A DNA stretch of 64,000 nucleotides from positions 585,501 through 649,500 of the forward strand of contig NC_080561.1 in the NCBI RefSeq assembly GCF_030253575.1, in the 5' to 3' direction. Source of the DNA: Rhododendron vialii (lineage: Eukaryota; Streptophyta; Magnoliopsida; Ericales; Ericaceae). Each line of letters opens with the position of its first letter. The stretch's first letter is position 1. The notes below the pieces were generated by a model. The model searched no databases. It saw nothing but the letters and a program-made list of their open reading frames with translations, and was not told the origin of the DNA. Positions 27,812 to 39,662 of the stretch are shown here, piece after piece. Both the position numbers and the translations under genes were made by a program.

Positions 27812-28295
27812 AATCAAAGTCACAAGAGCACTAAAATGAGAAACTTGGATGCATCCATAAGAGAAGCTTTCAAAGCATTTTCCCTATCCAAGCCAGAAAG
27901 AGACTGATTAGGTAGTTGATAACTTTTGCTTCTTAGTTATGCTTAATTGCAGGTTACTTGCTTTCGTTGGCCAGATCAAAAGTCAAACAAGGCATTGAAG
28001 ACTCTATTAATAACTATCCGAGATGAGGCTGCATAGTTCATAGGCATTATTGGGATTAATGATTCTTGGTTTTGTTGTCTAGGTGTTCTTCTGAAATAGA
28101 AAGAGTGATTAGTTACAGTTCATAGGCATTTTCATGTCACCATTTCACTACTGATTTACTGAATTTATTATTTTCTTTGCCATGTTTTGATTGTAAGCTA
28201 GCATTGAGAGTTCCATTAAGGTTGTGTAGAGTTGCTATATATATATATTGCTGGTGCTAAAACCCTGCTGGATCTGTAGATACTGAAGGTGGAAA
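27812..28295 (+). pseudogene. Duplicated GatC segment: part of intron 3 plus first 16 nt of exon 4
   Basis: This stretch matches 26521-27059 in the same orientation, beginning AATCAAAGTCACAAGAGCAC and ending with the first 16 nt of GatC exon 4 (ATACTGAAGGTGGAAA). It is shorter than the original, with an internal deletion after GTGATTAGTTACAG and a shortened AT tract, plus scattered substitutions. It has no downstream GatC exons and cannot make a product. Its right end meets the sigma-factor fragment 8 nt beyond that fragment's last coding base. Confidence 0.9.
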
Positions 28296-28303
28296 GTATA
28301 TAC

Positions 28304-29310
28304 CGGAATTCGAATCCCCCTAGAATGCTGTTCTACAAATCTTGACATTGACCTCCTTATCCAGTACTGAACATGAGTTGAGAATTTGTATCCCCTTGTG
28401 TGGTCAAACCTCATTGCACCTTGCAACAAACCAAATTTCCCTTCCTGTATAATGCGATGTAAGGTAAACTTCAAATCTGGAATCATAGGTTAATTATTTT
28501 AACACTCAATTTGGAACTTGGGGAATGAATACATTAATTATTTTACTTTCTTTGGTTCTGAACAGAAAATGAAGGGAAAGTAAAATGGACGGTGGGAGAG
28601 AAGCTTCCTCTAATGCTATTTCAAATTTTCAACCTGTTTCCCTCAGCATTTTGTTCTTTCATCTTTCCATGTTAGGTACAAGTAAGAGGCTTCATTTGAT
28701 GTGAAACACTCCAATGTGCAAAATCAGATTTAAGTACAAAATTCGAGTAAAAGCTTCACTAACGGCACAGAGATAGATTTGAAAGCTAGAAACTATCCTT
28801 GGGAAATGAGTGAAAATGAGGCTCTCCCTTCATTTTCACTAAGAGAATAAATAAAACACATCTTGATTTGTTTTCTGGGTGGCTAGGCCATCAGATTATA
28901 TGTTTAGTGGCATGTAAGGCACCACAACAGGTAATACCCAAATGTGGTATTCAAATGCAATCGCTCAAACGTAATCCAAATATTTAGGTTAAAGAATCAT
29001 GTCAGTAAATCAAACTGAAAAAGTGAATGAAAATAAAAATAAAAAGAAGTAAAACCACAGAAAAGTATATTTGACGAACCTGAATTATATCTTCAAAGGC
29101 CAAGCCAAATCCCCTGTAGTTTCTCCCAAGGTACAGAACTAGGGAGTGTGCACTTCTCAGCAGCGCGTCCTTACAATACCAATCGGAACGCAAATGCTGA
29201 AGTAATATCTTCTTGTCCATTCTGGCAGCTTCCGCCCAGCTACTCAAGCTAGCTACTCGTCCTGTTTCTTCTTCCAACACAGTTTTAATTCTTTCCAAGT
29301 CATCAACCAA
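28304..29310 (-). pseudogene. Two-exon fragment of a nuclear-encoded plastid sigma factor
   Basis: Two exons with clean borders (29310-29080, 77 codons; 28444-28304, 47 codons; both phase 0) encode sigma-70 region 1.2 through region 2. Visible are a helix with SLSSWAEAARMDKK, SAHSLVLYLGRNYRGFGLAF-type region 2.1 and EDIIQ joined to [22 protein letters not shown]. The core-binding and -10-reading helix [20 protein letters not shown] follows. Family members direct the plastid-encoded RNA polymerase to its promoters. The N-terminal exons and regions 3 and 4 are not found. The sequence past the last donor is duplicated GatC DNA, so the 3' half of the gene has been cut off. The frames themselves are undamaged, suggesting a recent break. 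It resembles the SIG5-like branch most (from memory, not tested). Confidence 0.8.
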
Positions 29311-29949
29311 CTGTAATAATTACATGATACAAAAACGATTAGTCACTCCCAAAGAATGAAGGAAGAAGATGATCTTGCTTAAAAGCAACTCCAAACAACA
29401 CTTTATATCTTTGTATTAACATTTGAAAAGCACTCCCATGCATCTTTAAATCCATCTCTATTTACGGAGATTGGATTTTGATCCCCCCCATATCTAGAGA
29501 TGGGGAAAAAATACAGAGGATGTTACATCCAGTAATGTGTTGTGGAAATCGTGCGACTTCTGGTGAGCATGTTACATCCAATAATCATGAAAAAACACTT
29601 GCATGTTTGTAGGGTAAATCCATGTTTGTGGTTGTGATTCTTGTGAATATGTTTGGTTGAAATGAGGAATCTTGAAAATGTAGAGATTAGTTACCACGTA
29701 GTTAGTTTAAATTTAGTTGGCCAGTTGTATGTTTTTATGGTTACTCATGCAGCCATGAATCTCATGGTAAGACACCCATATTGGAATCATGACATTGGAC
29801 GAGAGGCTAGTTTGGCCAGGAACGTATAAGTCAGTCTGGTTTGGTGTAACTAAGTTTCCTCAAACAACTAATACCAAGAGTTGTGTTTGAGACAATATTA
29901 TTTAGATAAATCCGATGATTAAGTCTGGTCTGGTGTAACTAAGTTTCCT
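29311..29949. other. Non-coding DNA upstream of the sigma fragment
   Basis: No sigma N-terminal exon is recognised. A stretch at about 29648-29900 (TTGGTTGAAATGAGGAATC and following) recurs in diverged form at about 30402-30560, on the far side of the LINE-like fragment. Confidence 0.45.
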
Positions 29950-30350
29950 TGAGGATTTTCCAACAGCTACAAAGCATGGTGTTAAGAGGAGTTTGCTTTA
30001 TAGATAAAAATTGGGAGCTTCTAAGACAGATGTCGACTCTTATGTAAAACAGTAGAAAAGGTCGATGAATAACTTGAAAAACTGTATAGTTCCTTTCCTC
30101 CCAAATCTGGTATATCGTGTATGCCCAAGCAAGCTTTCTACTAAGTTGCCAAATAATTTACCTCTAGATTTTCAAATGAGCTACGAGATTTCAGCAATCC
30201 AATTGTGTTGTGGTTCATAAATACACTTAGATGATAAACCTGCAGCCAAATGTGCCTAGAGTAGGAGCAGAGAAAGTAGACGTGAAGTATATATTTTGGT
30301 TCTTGATGGCAGAAGGAGCAAACAGCTAATGAAGATGGAATAACTCCCAA
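29950..30350 (-). mobile_element. LINE-like reverse-transcriptase C-terminal (zf-RVT) fragment
   Basis: The minus strand encodes the zinc-binding region typical of the C-terminus of plant non-LTR reverse transcriptases: CSFCHQEPKYILHVYFLC and SYSRHIW. After a frame change, a tail with AYTIYQIWEERNY and VFQVIHRPFLL follows, the usual E-R-N motif of this region. Only this end is present and it is interrupted by at least one frameshift, so it is a dead fragment. It could also be a domesticated zf-RVT gene piece, but nothing supports expression. Confidence 0.7.
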
Positions 30351-30750
30351 TTTACCAAGCTTATCTTTAGTTCTCAGCTTCTTTTCTTGTTGCTTATATT
30401 TTTGGCTGAAATGAGGAATGCTTGAAAACTTGTCTATTAGTTGTATGTAGACAGTTTAAATTTAGTTGGCTAGATATATATTTGTATGATTACTCATGAA
30501 CTGAGTTTCCTCAAACAACTCATCATCCCAACAGTTGTGTTGAGACTTGAGATATGATTCTTTCAGTGAATTGGATGATTAAGCCTTGGTTATTGTTGCC
30601 CCACATCAGGCTGGTCTTTGTAAGCCTCTCAAAGGCCTTGTCCTATGCTCCTATTTTTCTTGGGTTGCAGTCCCTTCTACTCGCCAATGTATAGAAAACT
30701 AGTGTAAGTAGATCATTGTTTTTTGTGATTTAGACAGTGGAAGAATCTGA

Positions 30751-31200
30751 TTTTGGAAGCTTACATTATTATGCTATTTGGATTGGGGAGTAAAATGTGG
30801 TTTACAATTAGGGGCTCAATCTGTATGTTCTGCTGGCTTTGGTGTCTATTTTGGTGCTATAACCTACCGGGGATGTTTGCTGCTACAAAATCTGCTTCAT
30901 GTGCTAATTCAGCAAGGATATTTGTCTCAGTGTTCCTATGGCTATGTGGGCTAGGCTTTTGTCTTAGATGTTTCTATTTTGTTTGCTTTGTACTTTTGTA
31001 TTTTCCTTTGGTTGGCTTCTTGCCAACCTGATCTCTTTCTTTTGGGGTGGCGGGTGGCATATGATTGTCCATGCCTTGGTGCCAACCTAGTTGTGTCTAA
31101 GGTCTCTGGTAGGTAGTGATGCCATCGCTGTCCGTCTTCCTATTAATCTTTATAATCTTTTTGCATTGATTAGTAAAATCTTTCCTTTGCTGAGGACAAA
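30751..31200 (+). mobile_element. LINE-type 3' tail remnant in unit A
   Basis: The sequence with TTTGGTTGGCTTCTTGCCAA and ending near ATTAGTAAAATCTTTCCTTT resembles the 3' tails of plant LINEs. The same tail is at 39663-40105, where recognisable LINE coding remnants precede it. Not coding here. Assignment rests on resemblance only. Confidence 0.4.
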
Positions 31201-31746
31201 GAAAACTCCTGCTGTTTGGTCGGTGTTTGAGAAATCTGGCTATACACTTCTATAACAACTTGTGTTTGATTTACCTTTGGTCGACACCTCACCACCAAGT
31301 AAAAAACACCTCAAAGCCCAATAATCCATCCAAGAAATTTTTTTTGCACAAATCTGCATACTTTAATGTTTTAGGCTGGCTGAATAAGCCAATAAGCTGG
31401 CTTATTTAAACCGCACAATGACTTATTTTGGAATTATAGGGCCATTGATTTTCTCGGTAACATCATTAAGTGCTATAAGTGAGCTGATCGACCACAAACT
31501 AGCTACCTCAAGGCGCTTAATCAATTTTCTACCTTCCTATATGGAATCATCAAGTATGCTATAATTGATTGCGGATTTTGGAAAAAAAGAAGATAGAGTT
31601 CCATGAATGTGCTTTCGGACCATTCAAGAATGAAAAATATGGTGCAGATTCAACTGTTCCTCGTATCACAAGATATTATATAGGAAAAAGAAGAAATAAT
31701 TTTATACAAATCCCTTCATTCATCCTTTGTATTGTTCTTCCTCTTC
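31201..31746. other. Downstream flank of the SSL gene
   Basis: Non-coding. Should contain the SSL 3' untranslated region next to 31746. No other gene is seen. Confidence 0.5.
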
Positions 31747-34607
31747 TCATTCGGGGCTAGAGTAGTTTGCACCATTCAGTGGCAGTTTCCCAATAAAGTT
31801 GGAATTCAGACTTCCCAAGTAGAGATGGTCCTCAAACTCCAGGGCCGAAGTCACAAACGACATCACGTCTCCATCGGGATCATCAAAACTCCTGATTATC
31901 TTCCCGTCGGTAGCTACATTTACTACAGTTGCTTTCGTATGCATGCCTTTCACTCGCTCTAACAATTTGGGAAATGTTGCAACCAAATGCTTCAATGCCT
32001 TGGAAGTGTGAACATATTCCAACCCCCCAGAGGTTAACTGCAATAGACAACCCGCAGGAAGTTAGCTCCAGGTAGATGCCATGAGATTTGTAAGATTGTC
32101 GAGTTTTAATATGAAATATTTGTAAGCGGGATTTGCGGTCATCTATCATAGTTGTGTTTTGGTGTTTAATACCTGAACCAGAGCAATCCAAAATGATCCA
32201 TCGGGTGCAAGTTTGATGTTATCAGGTCCACCTGGAAGGTTGTCCACAAAAATCTCTGTTTTTCCTATGCCTTCCCCACTTAGCCAATACTTTAGGCACC
32301 TAAATCTGACCAACAAACAGAAATGGCAAGCTATTAGAAAGAACTGCCTCTGTCCCCATCTGCAGCCTTTCCCTTCTAATCGAATCAAGAAAGTACTTTC
32401 ATGGAAAACTTCATATTCATTTTTACCCATCAAAAGATGTCATTTCGTTCAGGTAATAAAATATTGAAAAAACCATCAAGAACAAAGTAATTTACAAAAA
32501 GACAAGAAGATCATTTGTTGAATCCAGAATATTGAAACTAAATGAGGATGGAGGGAGTAATATGTTACCATACCAACAATTCAAGAAGCAAGCACTACTT
32601 ATCTACAAGTGACTATAGCCTTTGCATCATCCAGTTTTTTTTCCATCTGTCAAAGGTTTTTTCTAACAAATTTCACTTACTTCCAAGTTTCGCAGACAAC
32701 CAAATAATCTTGGTCAACAGAAAGCGCAACACCATTTGCAAAACAAAGGCCATCGAGCACTATCGATGTCTCATTCAATGCGGGATCATATTTGAGAAGC
32801 TGCCCGTGAGGCTTTGCCTCAAGCACATCAAAGTACCAGTCGTGAAGTCCAAATTTGGTGCTTGGGATACTGAAGTATAAGCTACCATCTGGTGCTTCGA
32901 TCACATCATCTGCAAACCTAATTAACAACACAAGAACGGAAGCTGATATTTTTATGTCCACGGATAATCCCAAGCATGTGAAAAGTAATTTGAAATCTCT
33001 TTGACAAAATTGGAATTTTAACATGACAAACGCTGAACCTGATATTCATAATAGATTTTCAAGGGGATTGATATTTGCTGCCAGCTAACTTGCCAGTGAC
33101 AAAACAAGGAAAAATCCAAAAACCAAAAATGTCAAAACAGTCTGGATAAGTACTTGATTACAACAGTCATGAATCAGTTTCATACACTACCAAACCATAA
33201 TACATCAGTAGAAATTGGTCCCAACAGAAAGACTCCCTTACTTAACCAAGTGCCACGAGTCTTCTTTTCCGGGTTGAAAGCCTTTTCATATCAATACTGC
33301 TATGGCCTTTATTCTGTATGAGGACAAAAGAAATGTTGCGAGACTTGCGCATGCATGTCCGTTTTCTCATCTAAATTTAATTATACAGTAGGGTGTGGTT
33401 CTTGTAGACTGCACACATACCAGAGTCAGCTTATGTGCATCTCTAGCGCACCTCAACTAACAAGGGGTCCCGAAGTTTAACTCCCGGGACAACCTTCAAT
33501 GGACCAAGGGAATTTATTATTATTTTTTCTTGTGGTAGAAATAGTAATATCAGTTAATCTAACTTGAGTCTTTCATGGCTTAAGAGGTAGTAATTATTTC
33601 AGCAGAGAAAATTTCCTTCACCTTATCACATGATAGAAGAATTTACGGCACAACCACAAACACCATTCATGGTCTAAGTATGCAGTTGGTGATCATTCAA
33701 GGGCCTTACCATCTGATAATATAACAGAGACCTACCCTAGATTATCATATCCCCAAGCCTTAACCATTAAACGGCAAGATATGATGATCATAACATGACT
33801 TATACCCCCATACCTTATTTTGTTGTCGTTGACATGAGATGCAAGAACACTTACTCCATCTTCACCAAACTCAAGCAAACCCTGTGCACCACAAACTATT
33901 ACCATTACTTCTATGAACTACTACTTCACATGGATGGAATTAGTGGTTTAAAATTCTCAATCTTTAAGAAATTAAGCCACGTGATGTCATGAACTACTAC
34001 ATCACATGGATAATAAGCAATAACTGTGTCATAGTGTATATGAAAAGTTAATGAAACTGGGGCACTAGTCAAGGCACCATTTCATTTCTCCTCTATATTC
34101 TGCTAATGTTCATACTCCGTATTACCTTCTCAGCATCACAAACAATGAGACTGCCATGTTTTGTTATTGTCAGTCCAAGTAAAGCATCGCTTTCAATCCT
34201 CCTCCAATCCTCCCACGATCCATTTCTACGCAACCTTTTAATCCAACCATCTCTTGTAGCTGTGTAGAGAGTCCCATTTTTATCGATACACACGTCTTCT
34301 GGCTTATCCAAAATCCCTTCTCCTAGTTTTATAACTCTCTGGGAATAAAATCAAACACCATTGTAATAAGAATTGTGTTATAAAGGCATATACTAAAATA
34401 GTTGCGTTTAACCGAAGATTAGTTCACCTGTAATTGGCTGTTTGTGGGAAGAAGGGAAGTGGAAGAGGCTGGAGGAAGTTCAAGTGGCTCCGGAGTGATG
34501 GGTGAGAAGAAGAAGACTTGAAGTATAATTGCCAGAAAACAACTTAAAATAAAGATTGAAAAGGCCGTTAAGTGAGGTCTGGAGGTCACTGCTGCTATGG
34601 AATCCAT
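31747..34607 (-). CDS. Strictosidine-synthase-like (SSL) membrane-anchored beta-propeller protein, 6 exons, intact
   Basis: Exons (minus strand) are 34607-34428, 34338-34126, 33881-33814, 32917-32681, 32305-32173 and 32037-31747. They sum to 1,122 nt, giving 373 aa plus stop, with all GT-AG borders and phases consistent. A hydrophobic anchor lies at about residues 14-37 (FSIFILSCFLAIILQVFFF), followed by a Pro-rich linker. Six-bladed propeller repeats come next, recognisable by KPEDVCIDKNGTLYTATRDG, ADDVIEAPDGSLYFS, FANGVALSVDQDYLVVCETW, GGPDNIKLAPDGSFWIAL and a last blade with LEFEDHLYLGSL. The family is annotated as strictosidine synthase-like or adipocyte plasma membrane-associated protein-like. 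Most plant members lack the catalytic Glu of true strictosidine synthase and have no proven reaction. I start at MDS because the paralogue at 43359 begins there too; an upstream in-frame Met (34688) is not shared. Confidence 0.94.
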
Positions 34608-35600
34608 TGGTTTTGTGGGGACGGAAACTTGGGTTTGGAAGATAAGGTTGTAACTAAAGGCTCTGAAGTTATGTGGTGCAATAAGCAAAGTCTGATAGTT
34701 TGTCCTAAATGTGGCTTTCAGAAATTATTGATGAAGTTTGAATACTTGCCAAAAAAAAGTACTGGTTGAGAGGTCTTAGTGTTGCTTCTTTTCGGACTGT
34801 ATCCGGAATAATATAATTCCAACATCAAAACAAGGATGAAAGGGATTCCTTGACTTGCATAAATCTACGCAAGTGACGACTAGGGAAAAAGTAAAATGAT
34901 ATCAAAACTACAAATTTGTGAATGTTCGTTAATAGAAAGCATAAATTTTGAATGAACGATTACAATTTAAAGTCTCTCATGCTTACTGCTGAAGGGGAAT
35001 TGGTCACTTAGTCGAGGTGCGCGTAAACTAACCGAAATACCTTGTTATAAAAAAAAAAAAAAAATAGAAGATGAAAAAGAAGAAGAATTGGTCACCATAC
35101 CTTCAGTGGAAGCTTGCATCAAGTAGTTGTACCCCATACCTGTGACCACATTTTGGATATGGCCCATTGAATCAATCAATCAATGCAAAAGACACACTCA
35201 AAAGGATCCAGCTTTCCTTCCATTCAAAAAGACGCACTCAAAAGGATCCAGCTTTCCTTCCATTCAAAAAGAGAAACAGACAGCCCATAAAATCGTATGG
35301 CAGAATTTGCATAGACTGACATACTACAGAGTCAACACATGCTTAACAATGCCAGTTGTAATGAAAACCTAAGCATGGGTTTTCCTTGATTGATAACATA
35401 TCTACACTTTGGTACTAGTAGTATTTATTTGTCCAATGAAAGATAACACAGACTTCACATTCTGTAACTATCCAAAGTATATGGTTGAGTTTCTTTCATG
35501 CTAACCTGCTTCAAGAAATGGAAATTCCTAATTTCAGACTCACGATTTCTGGCTGCGAAAGTCAGTAGCGCTCAAGTTGAAGTCCAGTTGATCAAATGGG
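34608..35600. other. Upstream flank of SSL copy A
   Basis: Promoter-side DNA of the SSL gene, then non-coding DNA. An adjacent direct duplication of about 40 bp (unit with CACTCAAAAGGATCCAGC) lies at about 35180-35270. It is not present at the matching place in copy B. Confidence 0.45.
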
Positions 35601-35609
35601 ATTCGTATG

Positions 35610-35920
35610 GCTTCACAGAGGGTGCTGAAACGCATTTGTCTGATTCCATTCCCATGAATTGATATACCCTTTAGGCTTTAAACCTCGCGAATGCATCTTT
35701 CGAAATGTCAACACTGATTCCGAATAACATCTACTCTGATTGAATCCAGCAATCATCCCATTTTTTTTTTATCAGCGCAATCATCCCATTCAGTTTGATC
35801 CTTTTATTCTCCGTGTCCTCAAAGAACTCTCTTGCCTCACTTCCATATCCTAATCGAGCATATCCCGAAAACAAAGCACCCCAAGAAACTACGTCTGATT
35901 CAGACATTGCATCGTCGAGA
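35610..35920 (-). pseudogene. PPR (PLS-type) pseudogene debris, copy A
   Basis: The minus strand preserves DVVSWGALFSGYARLGYGSE and AREFFEDTENK, a PPR motif pair of the E/DYW class, with broken pieces of the following repeat. It matches the better preserved copy at 43930-44705 but has lost most of it. Non-functional. Confidence 0.8.
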
Positions 35921-37546
35921 TATTTTTTTGATGCAATAAGTGGTAATGAATGGATATTTTTTTGATGCAATAAGTGGTAATGAATGGATAGAGAAAATTA
36001 TTGAAAATCGTGTAGAGAGTAAAAAGAGTTTCTCAAAAAAGAACAAAGGCATTGGTGAAAATAAACTGAGGAGTTTTATGAAATTATTTCTCGGCGAAAC
36101 AGAGGTGGTTGACGAAATCGTGTGCCATGAAAGGGAGTCTGGAACATGAGATGTGTATTTCAACGAAATCGTGTTCAGGAAAGGCGCCTTCAGCAACGTC
36201 CGAACAATAAGTAACGCGGGTGTACAAAACGCGATTTTGTTTTCAACAGACTTCTCACTATCAACCTGCGAAGTACCAAGAAAAAGGCTTCTACCCTTTT
36301 TCTGCAATTTTCTAACGTATTTTGGAATTAATTTGATGATCCGATTTTCCCACATTGTAGAACTTGTCAATTTTGTTAATCATGTAGAATATCTAGTCGA
36401 TTGAGTAGCTAGTGATATTTTATCGGAGAAGATATATTTCGAAAAAAAATGAAACAAGTTGAGCTGAACACACATGATTATAACCTTATTAAAGGTGACT
36501 CTGATCGGAGGTTTCTCCGGAAATTTCGGACTTAGTGTGGAATAAATTTGATGATCCGATTCGTCCACATTGTAGATCTTTTTAATTAAAATAATTTTGC
36601 AGAATATCAAGTCGATCGAAGACTTACTGGTATTCAATCGGAGAAGATATATCGTGCGAAAAATGAAAAAAAGAAAGTTGGACACACTTGATTACAACCT
36701 GAAAGTTGGACACACTTGATCAGAGCTGGTGAACTCATCCACAGGGCCAAGGTACAATGAGCGGTGGTTGTTGCATCTAATTCAATTTCTATTAGCGTAC
36801 AATCTAGTAGCTTTGCAGGTTTTGATTTTATATGCTAACTGTATTAGAAATTGATGCAATATATATGCCTCCTACGTGTTTGACATTTGGCTTCTGAAAG
36901 TAAGTCGTTTTCCGGCCTTTGGTTTTCGTGAAGTCTTGATTCCAAAATAAGCAGCAAAGTCGGGATCCATAACTTTGTACCCATTATTTCATCTGAAGTT
37001 TTCTGGGCAATTGAGTTTCATATGGCTTGGAACTACACCACCTCTTTCTTTGTCTCTCTCGCAAACATACAAAGGCACATTCTTTCACAGTTACGCACCG
37101 GGTGGAATTATTGTCAGGGCTTGTTGGTTGCTTCCATTGAACAAAGCCGCCTTTAAGTAGCTGGTTTGTAGAATCATGGAAGCACACAAAGGGAGGATAC
37201 GCAGTTTGTAGAATTGGTGTATTCGTGCATACATTATCTCTTTTAGATAGTTTTATTGATGAACCTGTACTTCACGTTCCAGTAAACCCTGGTGAACTAG
37301 ATGTCCAGAATCATGTTAGTTTAATGAGGCTTAGATAGTAGTATATAATATCACCCAGAATGTTGATCTCCTCATATATTTTGACAATTTAGCTGATTTG
37401 GACTTTCTGCAAAGTCTTAAATATTACCTTACTACTCTAGCCAGAATGTTATATTATTCATTGTTATCCTTTGCTATGACTATTATTAAGATATGTTTGT
37501 TAACTTAGGTAATGATCCCTCTAACTTGTCTATGTTTTCTTTCTAG
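35921..37546. other. Unassigned DNA of unit A
   Basis: Contains a 35-bp direct duplication with GATGCAATAAGTGGTAATGA (about 35930-35985), a possible decayed MITE around 35975-36060, and the segment shared by units A, B and C starting near 36290. No gene is recognised. Confidence 0.4.
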
Positions 37547-37658
37547 CCTGTCCTTCCCTCTTGCTTAGCTGAGTATGAGAGGCTCAGGTGTTGGGTAGCA
37601 TTTCATGCACTGCATTTCCGCCCAGAAATTTTGGCACTGGGACCCTAATGGTGGAAAG
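37547..37658 (+). pseudogene. O-fucosyltransferase-like exon, copy A
   Basis: Bounded by TTTCTAG and GTAAGA. It reads PVLPSCLAEYERLRCWVAFH and ALHFRPEILALG, like an exon of plant GDP-fucose O-fucosyltransferase family proteins. One base is missing near the end relative to copies B and C, which shifts the frame. Neighbouring exons are not found. Confidence 0.65.
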
Positions 37659-38612
37659 GTAAGAAAATCTGATTGATTGCCTTTTTTGTTAGCAACAGAG
37701 AAACATGAAGTATTCTTTCTTTGCATGGGAAACTGACACCATGCAGTCATTTCGGCTTTTCCCTCCAGATACTCGGGCCTTAAGTTCTTTCAGCATCTTT
37801 TGTACAAACCTGTCTAATATCTATGTGGGAGGACAGATTTGCATCTTAAGTTGAAAGATGTGAACCAAGTGGCTGTAGGACTTGTGTGGAAGAGCAATTT
37901 TGCAACAAATGTTCCTTTGGTTAGGAATATATAAGACATGAACATGCTGACCATCCTTCTTCAGTTGTCATACCTTTGGTCTTGCTAGGGTAAGGTAAGA
38001 AAAAATCCAGTTAAGAATGTATTGACATTGGTTAAAAATCGGATTACGGAATCTGGTTTGGCTTGTGGGTACTGATATTCAGTCATTATTGAGCTTGAAA
38101 AGATTTAATTGTAGTTAGAGACCACTATAAATTTTTTTTAGCTGAAGTGCAAGCGGTTTAATCATTCCACAATTCGGCATGGGACTCTTGGGTGGAAGTC
38201 ATGTATGGTTGATTATGACTTGCATTGAGGCATGCAAGTTTGAATCTAAATTCAGGGCCACGCCGGGACACCATTTAACTGTGCACTTCCACTTAGAATA
38301 GGTAGTTCTATTCATGATGTATTGCATCATTCAATTGGGATATGCTGCGTTATCCATTGGCTTGATTTAGCTTTCTCTCGTGAAATGCATTTTTTTTCCT
38401 TTCTTGAACTGCTATATTTTTTTTCTTGTAACATTTGTCTTCCGGTAGGATGATTGATTGGAAATTAACTTTTCCACAACAGGTTATGAGCATTAGGCCA
38501 ACCTTATCTTGCTTTCAATCTTGGTCCTGTGAGAGATGCCTTGGCATATACTCCCTCAAACATCCCAAAATACCCTAACCAGACAACACCATTTCACACA
38601 CATAACACCACC
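37659..38612. other. End of duplicated unit A, no gene
   Basis: Non-coding DNA that matches 46602-47553. A CT-rich tract begins at about 38613, where the match to copy B fades. Confidence 0.5.
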
Positions 38613-39662
38613 TTCTCTCTCTCTCTCTCTCCCCCCCCTTTTTGTATGTATTTTTGTGCGTATTTCAATAATCGGAGCCTGTAACATTTTAGACCTCATC
38701 GAGTACATCAGTCAAGAAAAAAAAATTAAGTTCATCTGATATTGAGATTATTTACTTTCGCAGCCCATTTGTGCAGAGCATTTGTATTGTGGAGTATTGG
38801 GAAAAATATATTGTCAACTACTTAATCGGAAACCGTTTTTGCAAAAGTAAATTTTTATTGCTCGAGAATTTGCTTCTGTTTCTTCGATTCCTTGTTTACG
38901 GTACAAAATGCATAGTTTGGTTCCTTGCAGTTCTCTCTCTCTGTATGAATATCTCTATACACTTTTAAATTAGGAAATTATTTAATCAGGGTCAGAACCA
39001 AACTTGTATCTGGATTCAGGATCAGTGTTCATAATTATGATTTGGTGGTTTAGAGCCTGATTACTATGCTCATTCTTCATTAACTGGATTCATTCTTCTC
39101 CATATGGCTAGAGACTAGAGAGGAATGGAATATAATTTTTAGAGGATAAGACTCTTGAGGATATGAACTGGTAGATGTAATCAAAACCAGGACTGCATTT
39201 TGGGTGAAGGCAAAATTTGATCTTAAAAAGTACCCAGGTGGATGACATTAAAAGATGCCTCAATGGTATTAGGAGACTGAAAGTGAGGGAAGATGGGTTG
39301 TGGCTAAGATTGATTCTATATGGGGGGATTATGTGAAATAATGTGCTGTTGAAGGGGTTGCTGGTGTTGGCAAGGCTAGATAGAAGGTGGGCTTGAGAAG
39401 GTGTGAAGCTGGGGTGGATCAGAGTTCATTTGTTTGGTTCTGCTGCTGTAATTTTACATAGGAGGGACTGCAAGAATACTTCAGTCTCTTGGGTGTGTGG
39501 TGCTTATGGGATAAGTGTGGATGAGTTGGTTGGTGTGCGCGCGCGCGCGTGTGCCAAACATTTTTTTGGAGCATTGTCAAAAGCTCTAAAACTTGTTTTC
39601 AAATTGGATTCGTAGCTGTGTTGCAAACTTGATCGGGTGCTACGAATGCTTGACTGATGCTG
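38613..39662 (+). other. Spacer between duplicated units with LINE ORF2 remnants
   Basis: Not part of the duplication. From about 39110 to 39600 the plus strand has broken frames with a GMEYNF stretch after E-R-N and TRTAFWVKAKFDLKK, similar to the C-terminal end of plant LINE ORF2 proteins, leading into the LINE-type tail at 39663. A (GC)n-like GCGCGCGCG run lies near 39538. No intact gene. Confidence 0.4.

Larger units (their letters stand above)
30751..38612. repeat. Direct segmental duplication, unit A (about 7.9 kb)
   Basis: Matches 39663-47553 in order and orientation, apart from local gaps. It starts TTTTGGAAGCTTACATTATT and ends around AGACAACACC (38581). It contains, in order, a LINE-type tail, the intact SSL gene, PPR pseudogene debris, an O-fucosyltransferase-like exon and unassigned DNA. 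Part of it (about 36290-37950) is present a third time at 57962-59300. Copies A and B match at most positions by eye over kilobases, including introns. Confidence 0.92.

Noticed and set aside
36153-36404. Open frames on both strands in unit A (minus-strand frame of 156 codons at 35900-36370)
   Set aside because: They overlap repeated words (GATGCAATAAGTGGTAATGA), are not kept in units B or C, and carry no domain.
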